A model generated the notes under the pieces. That model did no database searches, was not told where the DNA came from, and worked only from the letters and a program-made list of their open reading frames with translations. Below, one piece after another: positions 26,937 through 36,381 of a stretch of DNA of 64,000 bases. The translations under genes and the position numbers were made by a program. Where the stretch lies: positions 1-64,000 of the forward strand of contig NZ_JAFBFH010000023.1 in the NCBI RefSeq assembly GCF_016909185.1, written 5' to 3'. Origin of the DNA: Siminovitchia thermophila. Its GTDB lineage: Bacteria > Bacillota > Bacilli > Bacillales > Bacillaceae_C. Each line of letters starts with the position of its first letter. Within the stretch, counting starts at the first letter, position 1.

Positions 26937-28442
26937 GTGGCGGGTATATTCTTTTTCATAGCCAGTTGCATTCTGACCCCGAAACCATATTTGTTCATGT
27001 TGACTGCTGCCCAGTTGATTTTCATACCCGTGATGCTCCAGCTACTCGTTGAATTAAAGAGGAGACAGGTCATTTTCATTTGGTTTGTTATGGTTTCCCT
27101 CGTTTTATTGCAAGTTGTGCCTTCGCGTACAGGGCAGATGCTGCTCGCTTTGGTGTATGTGGCGTTCACCTTTTTTGTGGCTTTTCATGGGCTAAGGCGT
27201 TTTTTTAAGCGCGGTTTTACAAACTGGGCAGAAATGTCAATTGATATCGGGATGATGTATTTATTGATCGGCGGCCTCTGGTTTTTCGCTTATGTAACGG
27301 GAATTGATACGGGTTTTAGTCCATTGATCACTTGGCTTACAGCTATTCATTTCCATTATTCCGCTTTTTTATTTCCTATATCTGTCGGGTTGTTTGGGCG
27401 CCTGCACGAGTCGGGGTGGTATCGACTGATTGTAGCCATCATCTTGGCCGGCCCGATGCTTGTTGCTATGGGCATTACTTTTTGGCCTTTGCTTGAATTT
27501 ATCTCAGTTATGTTATACATATTTGCTATTTACGGCTTAATCATACTGGCCTTCCGAACACATTTCCCTTTAAAGGTTCAGGCTATTTTGATACGGATCT
27601 CTTACAGTGCGCTGGGTGTGACCATTTTATTTTCACTGCTTTATGTAACGAATCACATATTTTGGTTTGCTCGTATTGATTTTATGCTAATATTCCATGG
27701 TTTCACGAATTGTTTCTTTTTTGGCATGTTGGGTGTGCTTGGCTGGGTGGTCGCACCACCTAAAACGAGTCAGGCTATTTGGCGTTTCCCCGTTAGCCAA
27801 ATACGCGGTTCACTAGAAAGTACTGGCGGACAGCGGGCGGGATTGGTGGATAACCTAAGCGACTTTGTGCATATCAAAACTTTACCGAAAACGATCGTTG
27901 ATTTTTATGAACATACAGATCAATATCGGTTATTTGCTTCGGTAAAGTGGTCAACCTGGTTTAAGCCATTAGCCGTCTGTTACAAATTGATCAGTACACA
28001 ATTGCAGCAATTAAATTTGCCGCTCTCGAGCAAATGGACTGAAATGACATGTAACATATGTGCGGTCGATCCAATGTTGGATGGAAGAAAAAATCCGCGC
28101 GCGTGGATTCGCCAGGTGAAGGAAAAAACCGTATTTACAGCCATTTACTCCCGGCATGAAACAAAGGGCATGACGTATATGAATATAGCACTTCCTCTGC
28201 CCCATTCGTCAATGATTGGTATTTTACAGCTCAAAGCTAGCGATGGCACGCTCATTCTCACAAGCGAGGGAGAAGGAGATCCCGGTATATATTTGGCAAT
28301 CGGGAAAACACTTTTCAAGCTGCCGTTATCCGAAAACTTCATCATTCAAGAAACACGTGAGGGTAAGCTTGCGGCACATCACAACATGAAAATTTTTGGG
28401 ATCCCTTTTTTAAAAATTAATTACAGCATTATTCAAAAATAA
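26937..28442 (+). CDS. yndJ: YndJ-like membrane protein
   Basis: A 501-residue protein. The N-terminal 280 residues hold about nine membrane helices, including HFHYSAFLFP, a His-bearing helix typical of the family. A soluble C-terminal domain of about 220 residues follows. Its start lies 10 bp after yndH. Length and order agree with B. subtilis yndJ. Role unknown. Ends before a bidirectional terminator shared with the convergent thioesterase gene. Confidence 0.82.
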   Translation: MAGIFFFIASCILTPKPYLFMLTAAQLIFIPVMLQLLVELKRRQVIFIWFVMVSLVLLQVVPSRTGQMLLALVYVAFTFFVAFHGLRRFFKRGFTNWAEMSIDIGMMYLLIGGLWFFAYVTGIDTGFSPLITWLTAIHFHYSAFLFPISVGLFGRLHESGWYRLIVAIILAGPMLVAMGITFWPLLEFISVMLYIFAIYGLIILAFRTHFPLKVQAILIRISYSALGVTILFSLLYVTNHIFWFARIDFMLIFHGFTNCFFFGMLGVLGWVVAPPKTSQAIWRFPVSQIRGSLESTGGQRAGLVDNLSDFVHIKTLPKTIVDFYEHTDQYRLFASVKWSTWFKPLAVCYKLISTQLQQLNLPLSSKWTEMTCNICAVDPMLDGRKNPRAWIRQVKEKTVFTAIYSRHETKGMTYMNIALPLPHSSMIGILQLKASDGTLILTSEGEGDPGIYLAIGKTLFKLPLSENFIIQETREGKLAAHHNMKIFGIPFLKINYSIIQK

Positions 28443-28569
28443 CGGTGGGAAATTACTGCTCAAAGACAATTTTTTTCAAGGAGTTGGAATGAGGTTCCTG
28501 TTATCCACAACACGCATTTTTCATGTGGATAACCCATAGTTTCCTTTACGAACTTAAGTTGTATTTGTA

Positions 28570-28603
28570 AAAAAAGCATCCCGGGAAAGGATGCTTTTTT
28601 CAG
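28570..28603. terminator. Bidirectional terminator
   Basis: AAAAAAGCATCC, loop CGGGAAA, GGATGCTTTTTT. A perfect stem with T tracts on both strands between the convergent yndJ and thioesterase genes. Confidence 0.88.
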
Positions 28604-29080
28604 TCATTTTTTAAAAGTATCCGGCATGACGACAGCAACGACTTCGCCTGTTGCACAAACCGTATCTTTCGCAAAAACCTCCACATGTACTTTATATTTC
28701 TTCGGATGAATTTCTTCGACCTTCCCGACCGCTTTTAATGGTACGCCTTGCGGTGTTGGTTTCACATATTGAACTTGCAAAGAGGCTGTTACAAAGCGGG
28801 GAGGCTCGTGTCCGCTCCCGGGCTCATGGCCATTTTTTCTATGTAAAGCAAGCGCCGCGGAGCCTGTTCCATGGCAATCAATGAGGGAGGCGATCAAGCC
28901 GCCGTACACGAATCCGGGTATAGCCATATGTTCCTTTTTTGGCTCATAAATGGTCACTGTTTCTGTTTCTTGCCACCCCGTTCGAATATGGTGTCCGGCC
29001 TCATTTAACCTCCCACATCCGAAACAATGGGCGAATTCATCCGGGTAATCATCTTGAATGGCGTGAGTAATGTGTTCCAT
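28604..29080 (-). CDS. Hotdog-fold thioesterase (PaaI/YiiD-like)
   Basis: A 158-residue protein of the 4HBT/PaaI superfamily that probably hydrolyses an acyl-CoA. The ATG at 29080 was chosen because AAGGGGG lies 8 bp upstream; an ATG 18 bp earlier has no such site. The signature is GFVYGGLIASLIDCHGTGSA, in which Asp in SLIDCH is the likely catalytic acid. An N-terminal HCFGCG motif marks the PaaI-like subgroup seen in Bacillaceae. It is transcribed alone. Confidence 0.82.
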   Translation of the reverse strand: MEHITHAIQDDYPDEFAHCFGCGRLNEAGHHIRTGWQETETVTIYEPKKEHMAIPGFVYGGLIASLIDCHGTGSAALALHRKNGHEPGSGHEPPRFVTASLQVQYVKPTPQGVPLKAVGKVEEIHPKKYKVHVEVFAKDTVCATGEVVAVVMPDTFKK

Positions 29081-29290
29081 ATTGATATCCCCCTTCATTT
29101 AAATACGAAATTTTTCTAATTATCATTATACTACATAATATGATTTGTGGAAGAAATGAACCACCAAATTTCGGAAAGAGATGTGGATAACTCCAGTTCG
29201 CAATAACTTTTTCATCATAATAAGGAACTTCATTTTGGACTTATCAACATATCAAAATATATAAAAATTTTCCCTATACCAAAAAAATTG

Positions 29291-29320
29291 TTGACGGGAA
29301 ACAGAAGTGTAAAGTAAAGT
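29291..29320 (+). promoter_or_regulatory. Probable promoter of mntABCD
   Basis: TTGACG (29291-29296) and TAAAGT (29315-29320) separated by 18 bp, followed by the MntR-like box. Confidence 0.55.
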
Positions 29321-29333
29321 TTTAGTAACGTTT

Positions 29334-29356
29334 AATTTTGCCTATGGAAACATTTT
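29334..29356 (+). promoter_or_regulatory. MntR-like operator
   Basis: AATTTTGCCTATGGAAACATTTT resembles the TTTGCCTTAAGGAAAC operator of B. subtilis mntH: TTTGCC, a 4-bp centre region, GGAAAC. It lies just after the likely transcription start and 37 bp before mntA, a position suited to manganese-dependent repression by MntR. Confidence 0.72.
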
Positions 29357-29393
29357 GGTGATGAGGAAAATTAATGGAGAAAAGGAGATAGAA

Positions 29394-30332
29394 ATGAAAA
29401 GACGATTACTTGCATTAACAGCATTCATTATTCTTGTCTTCATGACAGCATGTTCGGAAGGCAGTTCCAAAACAGAAGCAGAAAAGAAAGGCGAGGGACA
29501 AGACAAAATGAAAGTGACTTCCACGACTGCCCAAATTGGGGATATTGTTAAAAATGTCGGCGGAGAGCATGTTGAAGCCGAAAGTTTGATGGGGCCGGGA
29601 ACAGATCCGCATCTGTATCAGGCGACACAACAAGATATCGGAAAGTTGAATGGCGCGGACATCATTTTCTATAACGGTCTTAACTTGGAAGGGAAAATGG
29701 GGGAAATTTTCGAAAAGATGAACAAAGAAAAGCCAACCCACGCGGTCGCTGAAGGGGTTCCTGAAGAGAGCTTGATCCGGGAAGGGGAAGATGCGTTTGA
29801 CCCGCATGTATGGTTTGATATCGAACTTTGGCAGTATGCAGTGGATGAAGTAGTGAAAGGTTTAAGCGAAGTGGATAAGGATCATGCTGATGAATTTAAA
29901 GAGAACGGCGAAAATTATAAACAAGAATTGACGGAACTTGATGCTTGGGCGAAAGAAAGCCTTCATGAAATTCCCGAAAAAAGCCGGGTTCTTGTCACAG
30001 CGCATGATGCATTCACTTATTTCGGAAATGCGTACGGCATGGAAGTAAAAGGGCTTCAAGGATTGAGCACAGAATCGGAATACGGAATCAAAGACGTCCA
30101 GAACATTGTAAATGTCTTGGTCGAGCGTGAAATAAAAGCGGTATTTGTTGAAAGTTCCATCTCAGAAAGGTCAATCAATGCCGTTGTGGAAGGCGCGAAA
30201 GAAAAAGGACATGATGTTGAAATCGGCGGAGAATTGTATTCTGACGCCATGGGTGAGGAAGGAACCGAGGAAGGGACATACATCGGTATGTTTAAGCACA
30301 ATATCAACACAATCAAGGATGCTTTAAAATAA
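29394..30332 (+). CDS. mntA: Manganese ABC importer binding lipoprotein
   Basis: A 312-residue metal-binding lipoprotein of cluster A-I (TroA/PsaA/MntA). The ATG at 29394 was chosen from the AAAAGGAG upstream and the signal peptide; lipobox MTAC, Cys20. Metal ligands follow the manganese pattern: His73 (DPHLYQ), His138 (DPHVWFD), Glu253 (VESSISER) and Asp284 (YSDAMG). There is no His-rich loop, which argues against zinc. First gene of mntABCD. Confidence 0.9.
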   Translation: MKRRLLALTAFIILVFMTACSEGSSKTEAEKKGEGQDKMKVTSTTAQIGDIVKNVGGEHVEAESLMGPGTDPHLYQATQQDIGKLNGADIIFYNGLNLEGKMGEIFEKMNKEKPTHAVAEGVPEESLIREGEDAFDPHVWFDIELWQYAVDEVVKGLSEVDKDHADEFKENGENYKQELTELDAWAKESLHEIPEKSRVLVTAHDAFTYFGNAYGMEVKGLQGLSTESEYGIKDVQNIVNVLVEREIKAVFVESSISERSINAVVEGAKEKGHDVEIGGELYSDAMGEEGTEEGTYIGMFKHNINTIKDALK

Positions 30333-30347
30333 AGGAGCGACTAAAGG

Positions 30348-31094
30348 ATGGAACCGCTGAAAGTTGAAAATATCACTGTTGCGTATCATAAGAAGCCTGT
30401 CTTAATGGAGGTCGGCTTTTCGGTGCCTGAAGGGAAACTGATCAGTATTGTGGGCCCTAATGGCGCGGGGAAATCTACTTTGATTAAGGCCATCTTGGGA
30501 CTTGTGCCAAGAGCAAGCGGGACAGTTGAAATTTATGGCAAACCGTATCGGAGTCAAAGGAAATTGGTCGGGTATGTGCCACAGCGCGGAGAAGTGGATT
30601 GGGACTTCCCGACCAATGCGCTGGACGTTGTGTTAATGGGGCGGTACGGACATGTCGGTTGGGTTAAAAGACCTTCGAAGAAAGATACCGCTTTTGCCGA
30701 AGAATGTCTCGATAAAGTAGGTATGTCGGCTTATGCGGGCAGACAAATCAGTCAATTGTCGGGCGGTCAGCAACAGCGGGTGTTTCTCGCTCGAGCGTTG
30801 GCGCAGGACGCAACGATTTATTTTATGGATGAACCGTTTGTTGGTGTTGATGCCGCGACGGAAAAGGCGATCATTACGCTTTTGGACGAACTCAAAAGTC
30901 AAGGAAAGACGGTACTCGTCGTCCACCATGACTTACAGACTGTCCCGGAATATTTTGATTGGACATTGCTTGTCAACAAACGCTTACTTGAAGCAGGTCC
31001 AACAGAAAGTGTGTTTACTGTGGAGAATTTGCAGAAAACATACGGCGGCCGGCTTGCTTTTCTTAAAAAAGGGACAGCATTAGTCGAGCAATAA
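30348..31094 (+). CDS. mntB: Manganese ABC importer ATPase
   Basis: A 248-residue ATPase of the Mn/Zn/Fe importer family. Walker A VGPNGAGKS, signature LSGGQQQR, Walker B IYFMDEPFVGVD and switch HHD are intact. YVPQRGEVDWDFP is the family's Q-loop region. It lies 15 bp after mntA and 13 bp before mntC. Confidence 0.92.
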   Translation: MEPLKVENITVAYHKKPVLMEVGFSVPEGKLISIVGPNGAGKSTLIKAILGLVPRASGTVEIYGKPYRSQRKLVGYVPQRGEVDWDFPTNALDVVLMGRYGHVGWVKRPSKKDTAFAEECLDKVGMSAYAGRQISQLSGGQQQRVFLARALAQDATIYFMDEPFVGVDAATEKAIITLLDELKSQGKTVLVVHHDLQTVPEYFDWTLLVNKRLLEAGPTESVFTVENLQKTYGGRLAFLKKGTALVEQ

Positions 31095-31107
31095 AGGAGG
31101 AAAAATT

Positions 31108-32427
31108 GTGGCTCAAGAATTGTTGGGATTGCTTATGGATGCCAATACCCAGTGGGTGCTTTTCGGCACCTTGCTGCTTGGAATTGCAAGCGGGGTGCTA
31201 GGCAGCTTCGCATTGCTCAGAAAGCAAAGCTTAATTGGAGATGCGATGGCGCATGCCGCATTACCCGGTGTCTGCTTGGCTTTTATGCTGTACGGGGAAA
31301 AGTCGATGCCGATTTTTTTATTGGGCGCCGCTTTGGCTGGGCTTTTGGCGACGTACTGTATTCAAGTGATCTCCAAACAATCTCGGATTAAAGAAGACAC
31401 TGCCATCGGGCTTATCCTTTCTGTTTTCTTTGGATTCGGGATTGTTCTATTAACACGGATTACCCAGTCTCCAGCAGGGAACAAAAGTGGATTGGATGCT
31501 TTTATTTTTGGAAAGGCAGCCTCTTTGGTCGGCAGTGATGTAACTTTTATTGCCATATCAGCAATTGTTCTGCTGTTCATTACGGCACTTTTCTTTAAAG
31601 AATTTAAGCTGTTGAGCTTTGATCCGCAATTTGCACAAGGCATCGGGATGCCGGTCAAATGGATGAATGGCTTGTTGATGGTCCTCATTGTTGGAGCCGT
31701 GGTGATCGGAATTCAGGCAGTTGGGGTTGTTTTAATGTCCGCCATGCTGATCACACCTGCCATTGCCGCAAGATACTGGACGGATAAGCTCAGTACAATG
31801 GTGCTTCTATCAGGGGCGATTGGCGGAATATCCGGGATATGCGGCACTCTGTTAAGCACCATGGCGGAAAAAATGGCTACAGGGCCAATTATCGTAGTGG
31901 CCGCAACGGTTGTTTTCCTCTTCTCTTTGCTTTGCGCTCCAAGAAGAGGGCTTATTTCCAAAGCTTTAAAACACATTCAAGTTAAAAAACAAACAGCAAA
32001 AGAATATGTCATGATTTCTTTATATGAGTTATATGAAAAAACGAATGACAAAAACGTTTATTCATTTACGGTTGAGCAAATCAATGAGCGGCGCCCGTTC
32101 GGAACCTATTTTCTCAATCAGGCTATCACACGGTTGGAAAAAGAGGGTTATATAAAACCGGCGGGGGAGAACCGTTATATGCTGACAAACAAAGGATTAA
32201 CTGTGGCGCATGAATATACATTGAACCATCGTTTGCACGAGGTATATTTAATGCATGAGCGGGAATTCGCTGTTCCGGATGTTGAGGACATTCGCACAGA
32301 CATGGAGAAGTTGCCTCCTCAAATCATGACAAAGCTCAAAGAAAAATTGAGCCAATATGGGCGTGAACCCATGTTACTGAACAATCAACATCACATAAAA
32401 GAGAGGAAGGCCGTAAATGAGCTATGA
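31108..32427 (+). CDS. mntC: Manganese ABC importer permease with C-terminal DtxR-like domain
   Basis: A 439-residue permease. The first 285 residues form the ABC-3 membrane domain with eight or so helices and the coupling segment KEFKLLSFDPQFAQGIGMP. Residues 295-435 read like the winged-helix and dimerisation parts of iron/manganese-dependent repressors (YELYEKTNDKNVYSFTVEQI onward). This fusion is also found in B. subtilis MntC and may sense the metal. The start is GTG with AAAGGAGG upstream. It overlaps mntD by 11 bp. Confidence 0.9.
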   Translation: MAQELLGLLMDANTQWVLFGTLLLGIASGVLGSFALLRKQSLIGDAMAHAALPGVCLAFMLYGEKSMPIFLLGAALAGLLATYCIQVISKQSRIKEDTAIGLILSVFFGFGIVLLTRITQSPAGNKSGLDAFIFGKAASLVGSDVTFIAISAIVLLFITALFFKEFKLLSFDPQFAQGIGMPVKWMNGLLMVLIVGAVVIGIQAVGVVLMSAMLITPAIAARYWTDKLSTMVLLSGAIGGISGICGTLLSTMAEKMATGPIIVVAATVVFLFSLLCAPRRGLISKALKHIQVKKQTAKEYVMISLYELYEKTNDKNVYSFTVEQINERRPFGTYFLNQAITRLEKEGYIKPAGENRYMLTNKGLTVAHEYTLNHRLHEVYLMHEREFAVPDVEDIRTDMEKLPPQIMTKLKEKLSQYGREPMLLNNQHHIKERKAVNEL

Positions 32428-33301
32428 AGCATGGATTATTTTGACAGGCTCTCTGGTGGGCATTACATGTGGAATCACTGGATGCTTTCTCATATTGCGT
32501 AAGATGGCGATGCTTGCGGATGCTATTAGCCATACGGTGCTTCTTGGTATCGTACTCGCTTTTCTTATCAGCCAATCACTTGACGGAATATATATGCTTA
32601 TAGGCGCGACGGTTGTCGGCTTGCTAACCGCCTTTTTCGTCCAGCTCTTGAATTCAAGTGGCGTACAATCGGACGCGGCGATCGGGGTTGTGTTCACTTC
32701 TCTTTTCGCTGTTGGAGTCATTCTCATCTCGATGTATGCCGGCAACGTGCATTTGGATGTCAATCATGCGCTCATGGGCGAGATTACTTTCACCCCATGG
32801 GATACCGTCACAATTAATGGCATGAACATCGGTCCGAAAGCTGTCTGGATGCTTGGAACCGTATTATTCATTAATATCTTGATCATCTTCTTGTTTTACA
32901 AAGAATTTAAAATTGCGTCGTTTGATCCTCAGATGGCACTGGCGATCGGGATACCTGTCTTGTTTATCCATTACTTAATGATGGGGATGGTTTCCTTGAC
33001 GACCGTTGCTTCATTTGACAGCGTCGGGGCAATCTTGGTCGTTGCCATGCTCATCGTTCCCGGAGCAACCGCTTATTTGTTAACAGATAAACTGCATGTC
33101 ATGTTATGGCTCAGTGCTTTAGTGGGAGTTCTCAGCGCGGTCATCGGTTATTACAGCGCCACTTTATTAAATGTGTCCATTGCCGGCGCGATGGCTACTG
33201 CCGGGGGACTTATTTTTGCACTTGTTTTCGTGTTATCGCCAACCCATGGCCTGTTATCAAAATGTATGGCCAAAAGAAAAATTCATTCCCCTTCTTTGTA
33301 A
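32417..33301 (+). CDS. mntD: Manganese ABC importer permease
   Basis: A 294-residue ABC-3 permease with eight predicted helices and the coupling segment KEFKIASFDPQMALAIGIP. It lacks the C-terminal regulator-like extension of MntC and probably pairs with it. It starts within the end of mntC, so translation is coupled. Followed by a strong terminator. Confidence 0.92.
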   Translation: MSYEAWIILTGSLVGITCGITGCFLILRKMAMLADAISHTVLLGIVLAFLISQSLDGIYMLIGATVVGLLTAFFVQLLNSSGVQSDAAIGVVFTSLFAVGVILISMYAGNVHLDVNHALMGEITFTPWDTVTINGMNIGPKAVWMLGTVLFINILIIFLFYKEFKIASFDPQMALAIGIPVLFIHYLMMGMVSLTTVASFDSVGAILVVAMLIVPGATAYLLTDKLHVMLWLSALVGVLSAVIGYYSATLLNVSIAGAMATAGGLIFALVFVLSPTHGLLSKCMAKRKIHSPSL

Positions 33302-33303
33302 TG

Positions 33304-33344
33304 GGAACGGTGGAGAAGACGCATTTGTTTTCTCCACCGTTTTT
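33304..33344 (+). terminator. Terminator of mntABCD
   Basis: ACGGTGGAGAA and TTCTCCACCGT form an 11-bp stem, followed by TTTTTCG, two bases after the mntD stop. Confidence 0.88.
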
Positions 33345-34462
33345 TCGTTTTTTATAGTATGTGAAGACGGGAGTAACCGAGGACGTCTTGGTGAGTGGTA
33401 TTCAATAAAATCGCTTGGCAAATTTACGGACTGAGGAATGCGGACTTTCGGCAATGCTTGATGGGTTGGATGAGTCTGAAAACGGGGATGGGGGAAATCT
33501 TTTCAATCAAAAGTATATGCAATAGCTCGGTTGAGGAAAAACCCGCTCCTCATGAGGTAAAAACACTGGTATCTGGTCGGTTTGTCCGGTGTAGGCCAGT
33601 GAACAAACGATGCCGTGTGGTCCAACCCGACTGGACGAAAACTTCGAACCATTAAAAGGAAACCAGACTGACATGGTATTCCGCGGGAAATTCCGAGGTG
33701 CTGAAGCAAGATAGTATGTATCATTTGTACAGCTCACATATTCTTTCTTCACAAAAAATCTCCCACTCCCCATTCCATAGAAACCTCAAGTATATACTTG
33801 GCTTCTATTGGTTGATTCGGAGGTGCTTATATGAAATGTATCAATTTCCGACAGAAGACTCTCTCCTCAAGTTTGTGAAAAATGTAGCCTAAAGATAGGT
33901 TCGAGATGAATGTCGGTCAGGCATTTGCTAAAAGATGCTCATTTTGATAGTTTTTTATAGCGAAGACTCAATCAGAACAAGTGTTGCTGGTCTTCATCTT
34001 CCATTAAAAAATAAAGTGATTTGAAACACATTTTTAGTCACTAAAGCATACATCTATTCCGTACCTATCCAAAAGTTAAAACAATCGGCTGTTCTCGCTT
34101 TGTATTCAATCACTTGTTGGTATGATGGCATGATGCTTACAAGGAAGCAGGTAAAGGATTAACTTCCAGTGCATGTTCTAAACAATTTTTCATCTGCCCT
34201 ATCATCGTAAATAAAAAGTTGATCCAACAAGGGGAATATCGGCATTTCATGAAAATGAGTATTGACTTTTTAAAGTTAGTTTTATAGTATCATACTAACC
34301 GAAAGCAATTAAATGCGGAGGGTATGGCTCATTCTTAAGGTGATTTTTCGTTATGCAGTACCTTAACATATACACTTTTGCTGTTCCCTCCATGTATACG
34401 GCAATTATAAATGGATGTCGCGATATTTCTCTTAATTAAGGTTGATGATATAAGGTGATAAT
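33345..34462. other. Long gap without recognisable gene
   Basis: About 1.1 kb. Short frames on both strands have no ribosome binding site or family resemblance. At 34262-34288 TTGACT and TATAGT are 15 bp apart, a weak promoter. A five-codon frame, ATGGCTCATTCTTAA behind GGAGGG near 34329, could be a leader peptide or chance. Confidence 0.4.
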
Positions 34463-34816
34463 GTGTATTTGGGAGATACGGCAAACAATAAGAAACAGCT
34501 TTACCATATTTATAATGAAGTTTCCAAACAAATATTGGGCGTTGGAACGCTGTCATTAAAAATTGTTGTTGACGATGATACAATCATATTTCGAGCCAAG
34601 CATCGACGTGCACAACGCTCTATTATATTAGAGCAGGAGTCGCCGCACCTCAAGAATAAGGTTGATTATCAATTGTCGAATATCTTTAAGACTTGTGTAA
34701 AAGAAAAGCTGGAAAAAACGATGGGTTTACATGTTGAGGCCATATTGAGGGATTATGATTCAAAAACGCAATTAGCTTTTACAATTGTTGTACTTAACGA
34801 CAATCAAATACAATAA
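34463..34816 (+). CDS. MpsC/DUF2294-like protein
   Basis: A 117-residue soluble protein of the DUF2294 family, one member of which, MpsC, belongs to a staphylococcal sodium-translocating system. Recognisable parts are YNEVSKQILGVGTLSLKIVVDDDTI, KHRRA and the LHVEAILRDYDSKTQLAFTIVVL tail. GTG start with AAGGTGA 5 bp upstream. No mpsA/mpsB genes adjoin. A terminator follows. Function here unknown. Confidence 0.75.
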   Translation: MYLGDTANNKKQLYHIYNEVSKQILGVGTLSLKIVVDDDTIIFRAKHRRAQRSIILEQESPHLKNKVDYQLSNIFKTCVKEKLEKTMGLHVEAILRDYDSKTQLAFTIVVLNDNQIQ

Positions 34817-34889
34817 TCGATCTCTTTTGATCTATTCTTAAGAGAGAGAGCAAGAAAAGTTTCATACAGGTGGCACGATTTTTTGTTTA

Positions 34890-34941
34890 CAAAAAAAGTG
34901 CTCTTGTTAGACGAACCGTCTACACAAGAGCGCTTTTTTTC
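34890..34941 (+). terminator. Terminator after the MpsC-like gene
   Basis: AAGTGCTCTTGT and ACAAGAGCGCTT pair with an inner AGACG/CGTCT, followed by a run of seven T and preceded by a run of A, so it may work in both directions. Confidence 0.85.
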
Positions 34942-35011
34942 ATTTTACCGCGGAAAGGAGAATCGATTCATTTGAAGTATGCAAAGATAAACATCATAGG
35001 GAGGTATCGTT

Positions 35012-36328
35012 TTGAGCAGCTTGAGAACTTCTGCCGAACGTTTGTTTAAGCTATCGGCACATCATACCGATTGGCGAACGGAGACAATTGCCGGATTGAC
35101 AACATTTGTGACAATGCTGTACGTGTTGGTGGTCGTACCGGGCATACTGGAGGAGGGAGGAATGCCCAAAGGGCCGATTACGGTTGCAGTCATTTTAATG
35201 ACGGGGCTCACAACGATCGCCATGGGATTTTTTAGTAATCGTCCTTTTGCACTGGCTCCAGGGCTCGGATCGGTGGCTTTTCTCGCTGTCACGCTCGTCT
35301 CTACTGAACATATTCCTTGGCAAACAGCCATGGGCATGGTCTTTATCTCAGGTATTCTTTTTTTACTTTTTACAATTTTAGGGTTGAGAAAGCTTATTGT
35401 AAGGCTCATGCCGCCGGCGATCAAACTATCTATTGGTGCCGGTGTCGGTCTTTTTATCGCCTTGATCGGCTTTAGAAACGCAGGGCTGGTCGTGGCCAGT
35501 GAATCCTCCAATTCGCTCACCCTTGGGGACATTGGCTCACCGAATGCCATTTTGGCGTTATTGGGGTTTTTGATTATGAGTGTCTTGCTGGCGAGAAAAA
35601 CGAGGGGCCACTTGCTGATTGGCATCGTTGTGACGACCCTTATCGGCATCCCGATGGGAATTACTGAACTTCCAAGCTCTATTTTTTCTTTGCCGGAAAG
35701 CGTTGCCCCTATAGTCATGCAATTAAATATATCGGATGCCATTCAGCTCGCCTATTTTCCATTCATTCTTGCTTTCTTCGTACCTGATTTTTTTTCAACG
35801 CTGGGAACATTGCTAGGGGTGGCATCAAAAGGCGGCATGCTTGATAAAGACGGGAATTTGCCACAAATTGACAGGCCGTTCCTCGTGGATGCATCCGGAA
35901 CTACGTTGGGTTCTTTATTATCCGTTCCGGTTATCACCACTTATGTGGAATCGGCCGCAGGAGTGGAGGCGGGCGGTCGTACCGGTCTCACGGCTGTCAC
36001 AACAGGTTTGTTGTTTCTGTCTACATTATTTGTCACTCCGCTGATTATGATTATTCCAAAAGAAGCAACCGCACCAGCACTGATTTTGATCGGGTTAATG
36101 ATGTTATCGTCCGTCCAAAATGTAAATTTCGGCGATGCGACAGAATCGTTGCCTGCATTCATGACAATTGTTGTGACGATTTTTACCTTTAACTTCGGCA
36201 ATGGCATTGCCGCGGGTATTATTGCGTTTGTATTGGTAAAAAGCCTATCAGGCCGACACAAGGAAGTCCATCCGGGTCTATACGTATTGCTAATCCCGCT
36301 TATCCTTTATTTTGTTACCTTGGCTTGA
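35012..36328 (+). CDS. NCS2-family purine permease (AzgA-like)
   Basis: A 438-residue permease with 12-14 membrane helices. It carries the family motifs ALAPGLGSVAF (early) and TYVESAAGVEAGGRTGLTAV (about 310-329), the latter marking the AzgA branch that moves adenine, guanine or hypoxanthine. The start is TTG with GGGAGG upstream. Adenine deaminase follows 53 bp later, so adenine uptake is the likely role. I saw no purine riboswitch sequence in the leader. Confidence 0.88.
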   Translation: MSSLRTSAERLFKLSAHHTDWRTETIAGLTTFVTMLYVLVVVPGILEEGGMPKGPITVAVILMTGLTTIAMGFFSNRPFALAPGLGSVAFLAVTLVSTEHIPWQTAMGMVFISGILFLLFTILGLRKLIVRLMPPAIKLSIGAGVGLFIALIGFRNAGLVVASESSNSLTLGDIGSPNAILALLGFLIMSVLLARKTRGHLLIGIVVTTLIGIPMGITELPSSIFSLPESVAPIVMQLNISDAIQLAYFPFILAFFVPDFFSTLGTLLGVASKGGMLDKDGNLPQIDRPFLVDASGTTLGSLLSVPVITTYVESAAGVEAGGRTGLTAVTTGLLFLSTLFVTPLIMIIPKEATAPALILIGLMMLSSVQNVNFGDATESLPAFMTIVVTIFTFNFGNGIAAGIIAFVLVKSLSGRHKEVHPGLYVLLIPLILYFVTLA

Positions 36329-36381
36329 TCATAAGGGCATAATCGATTAAACAGGATGAACATGAAAGGAGTACATGAAAT

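Noticed and set aside
33503-33773. Minus-strand frames in the gap after mntD
   Set aside because: Two overlapping frames cover the same DNA with no ribosome binding site and no recognisable motif.
34817-35011. Purine riboswitch upstream of the purine permease
   Set aside because: I looked for the conserved core sequences and three-way junction; only a terminator of the previous gene is visible.
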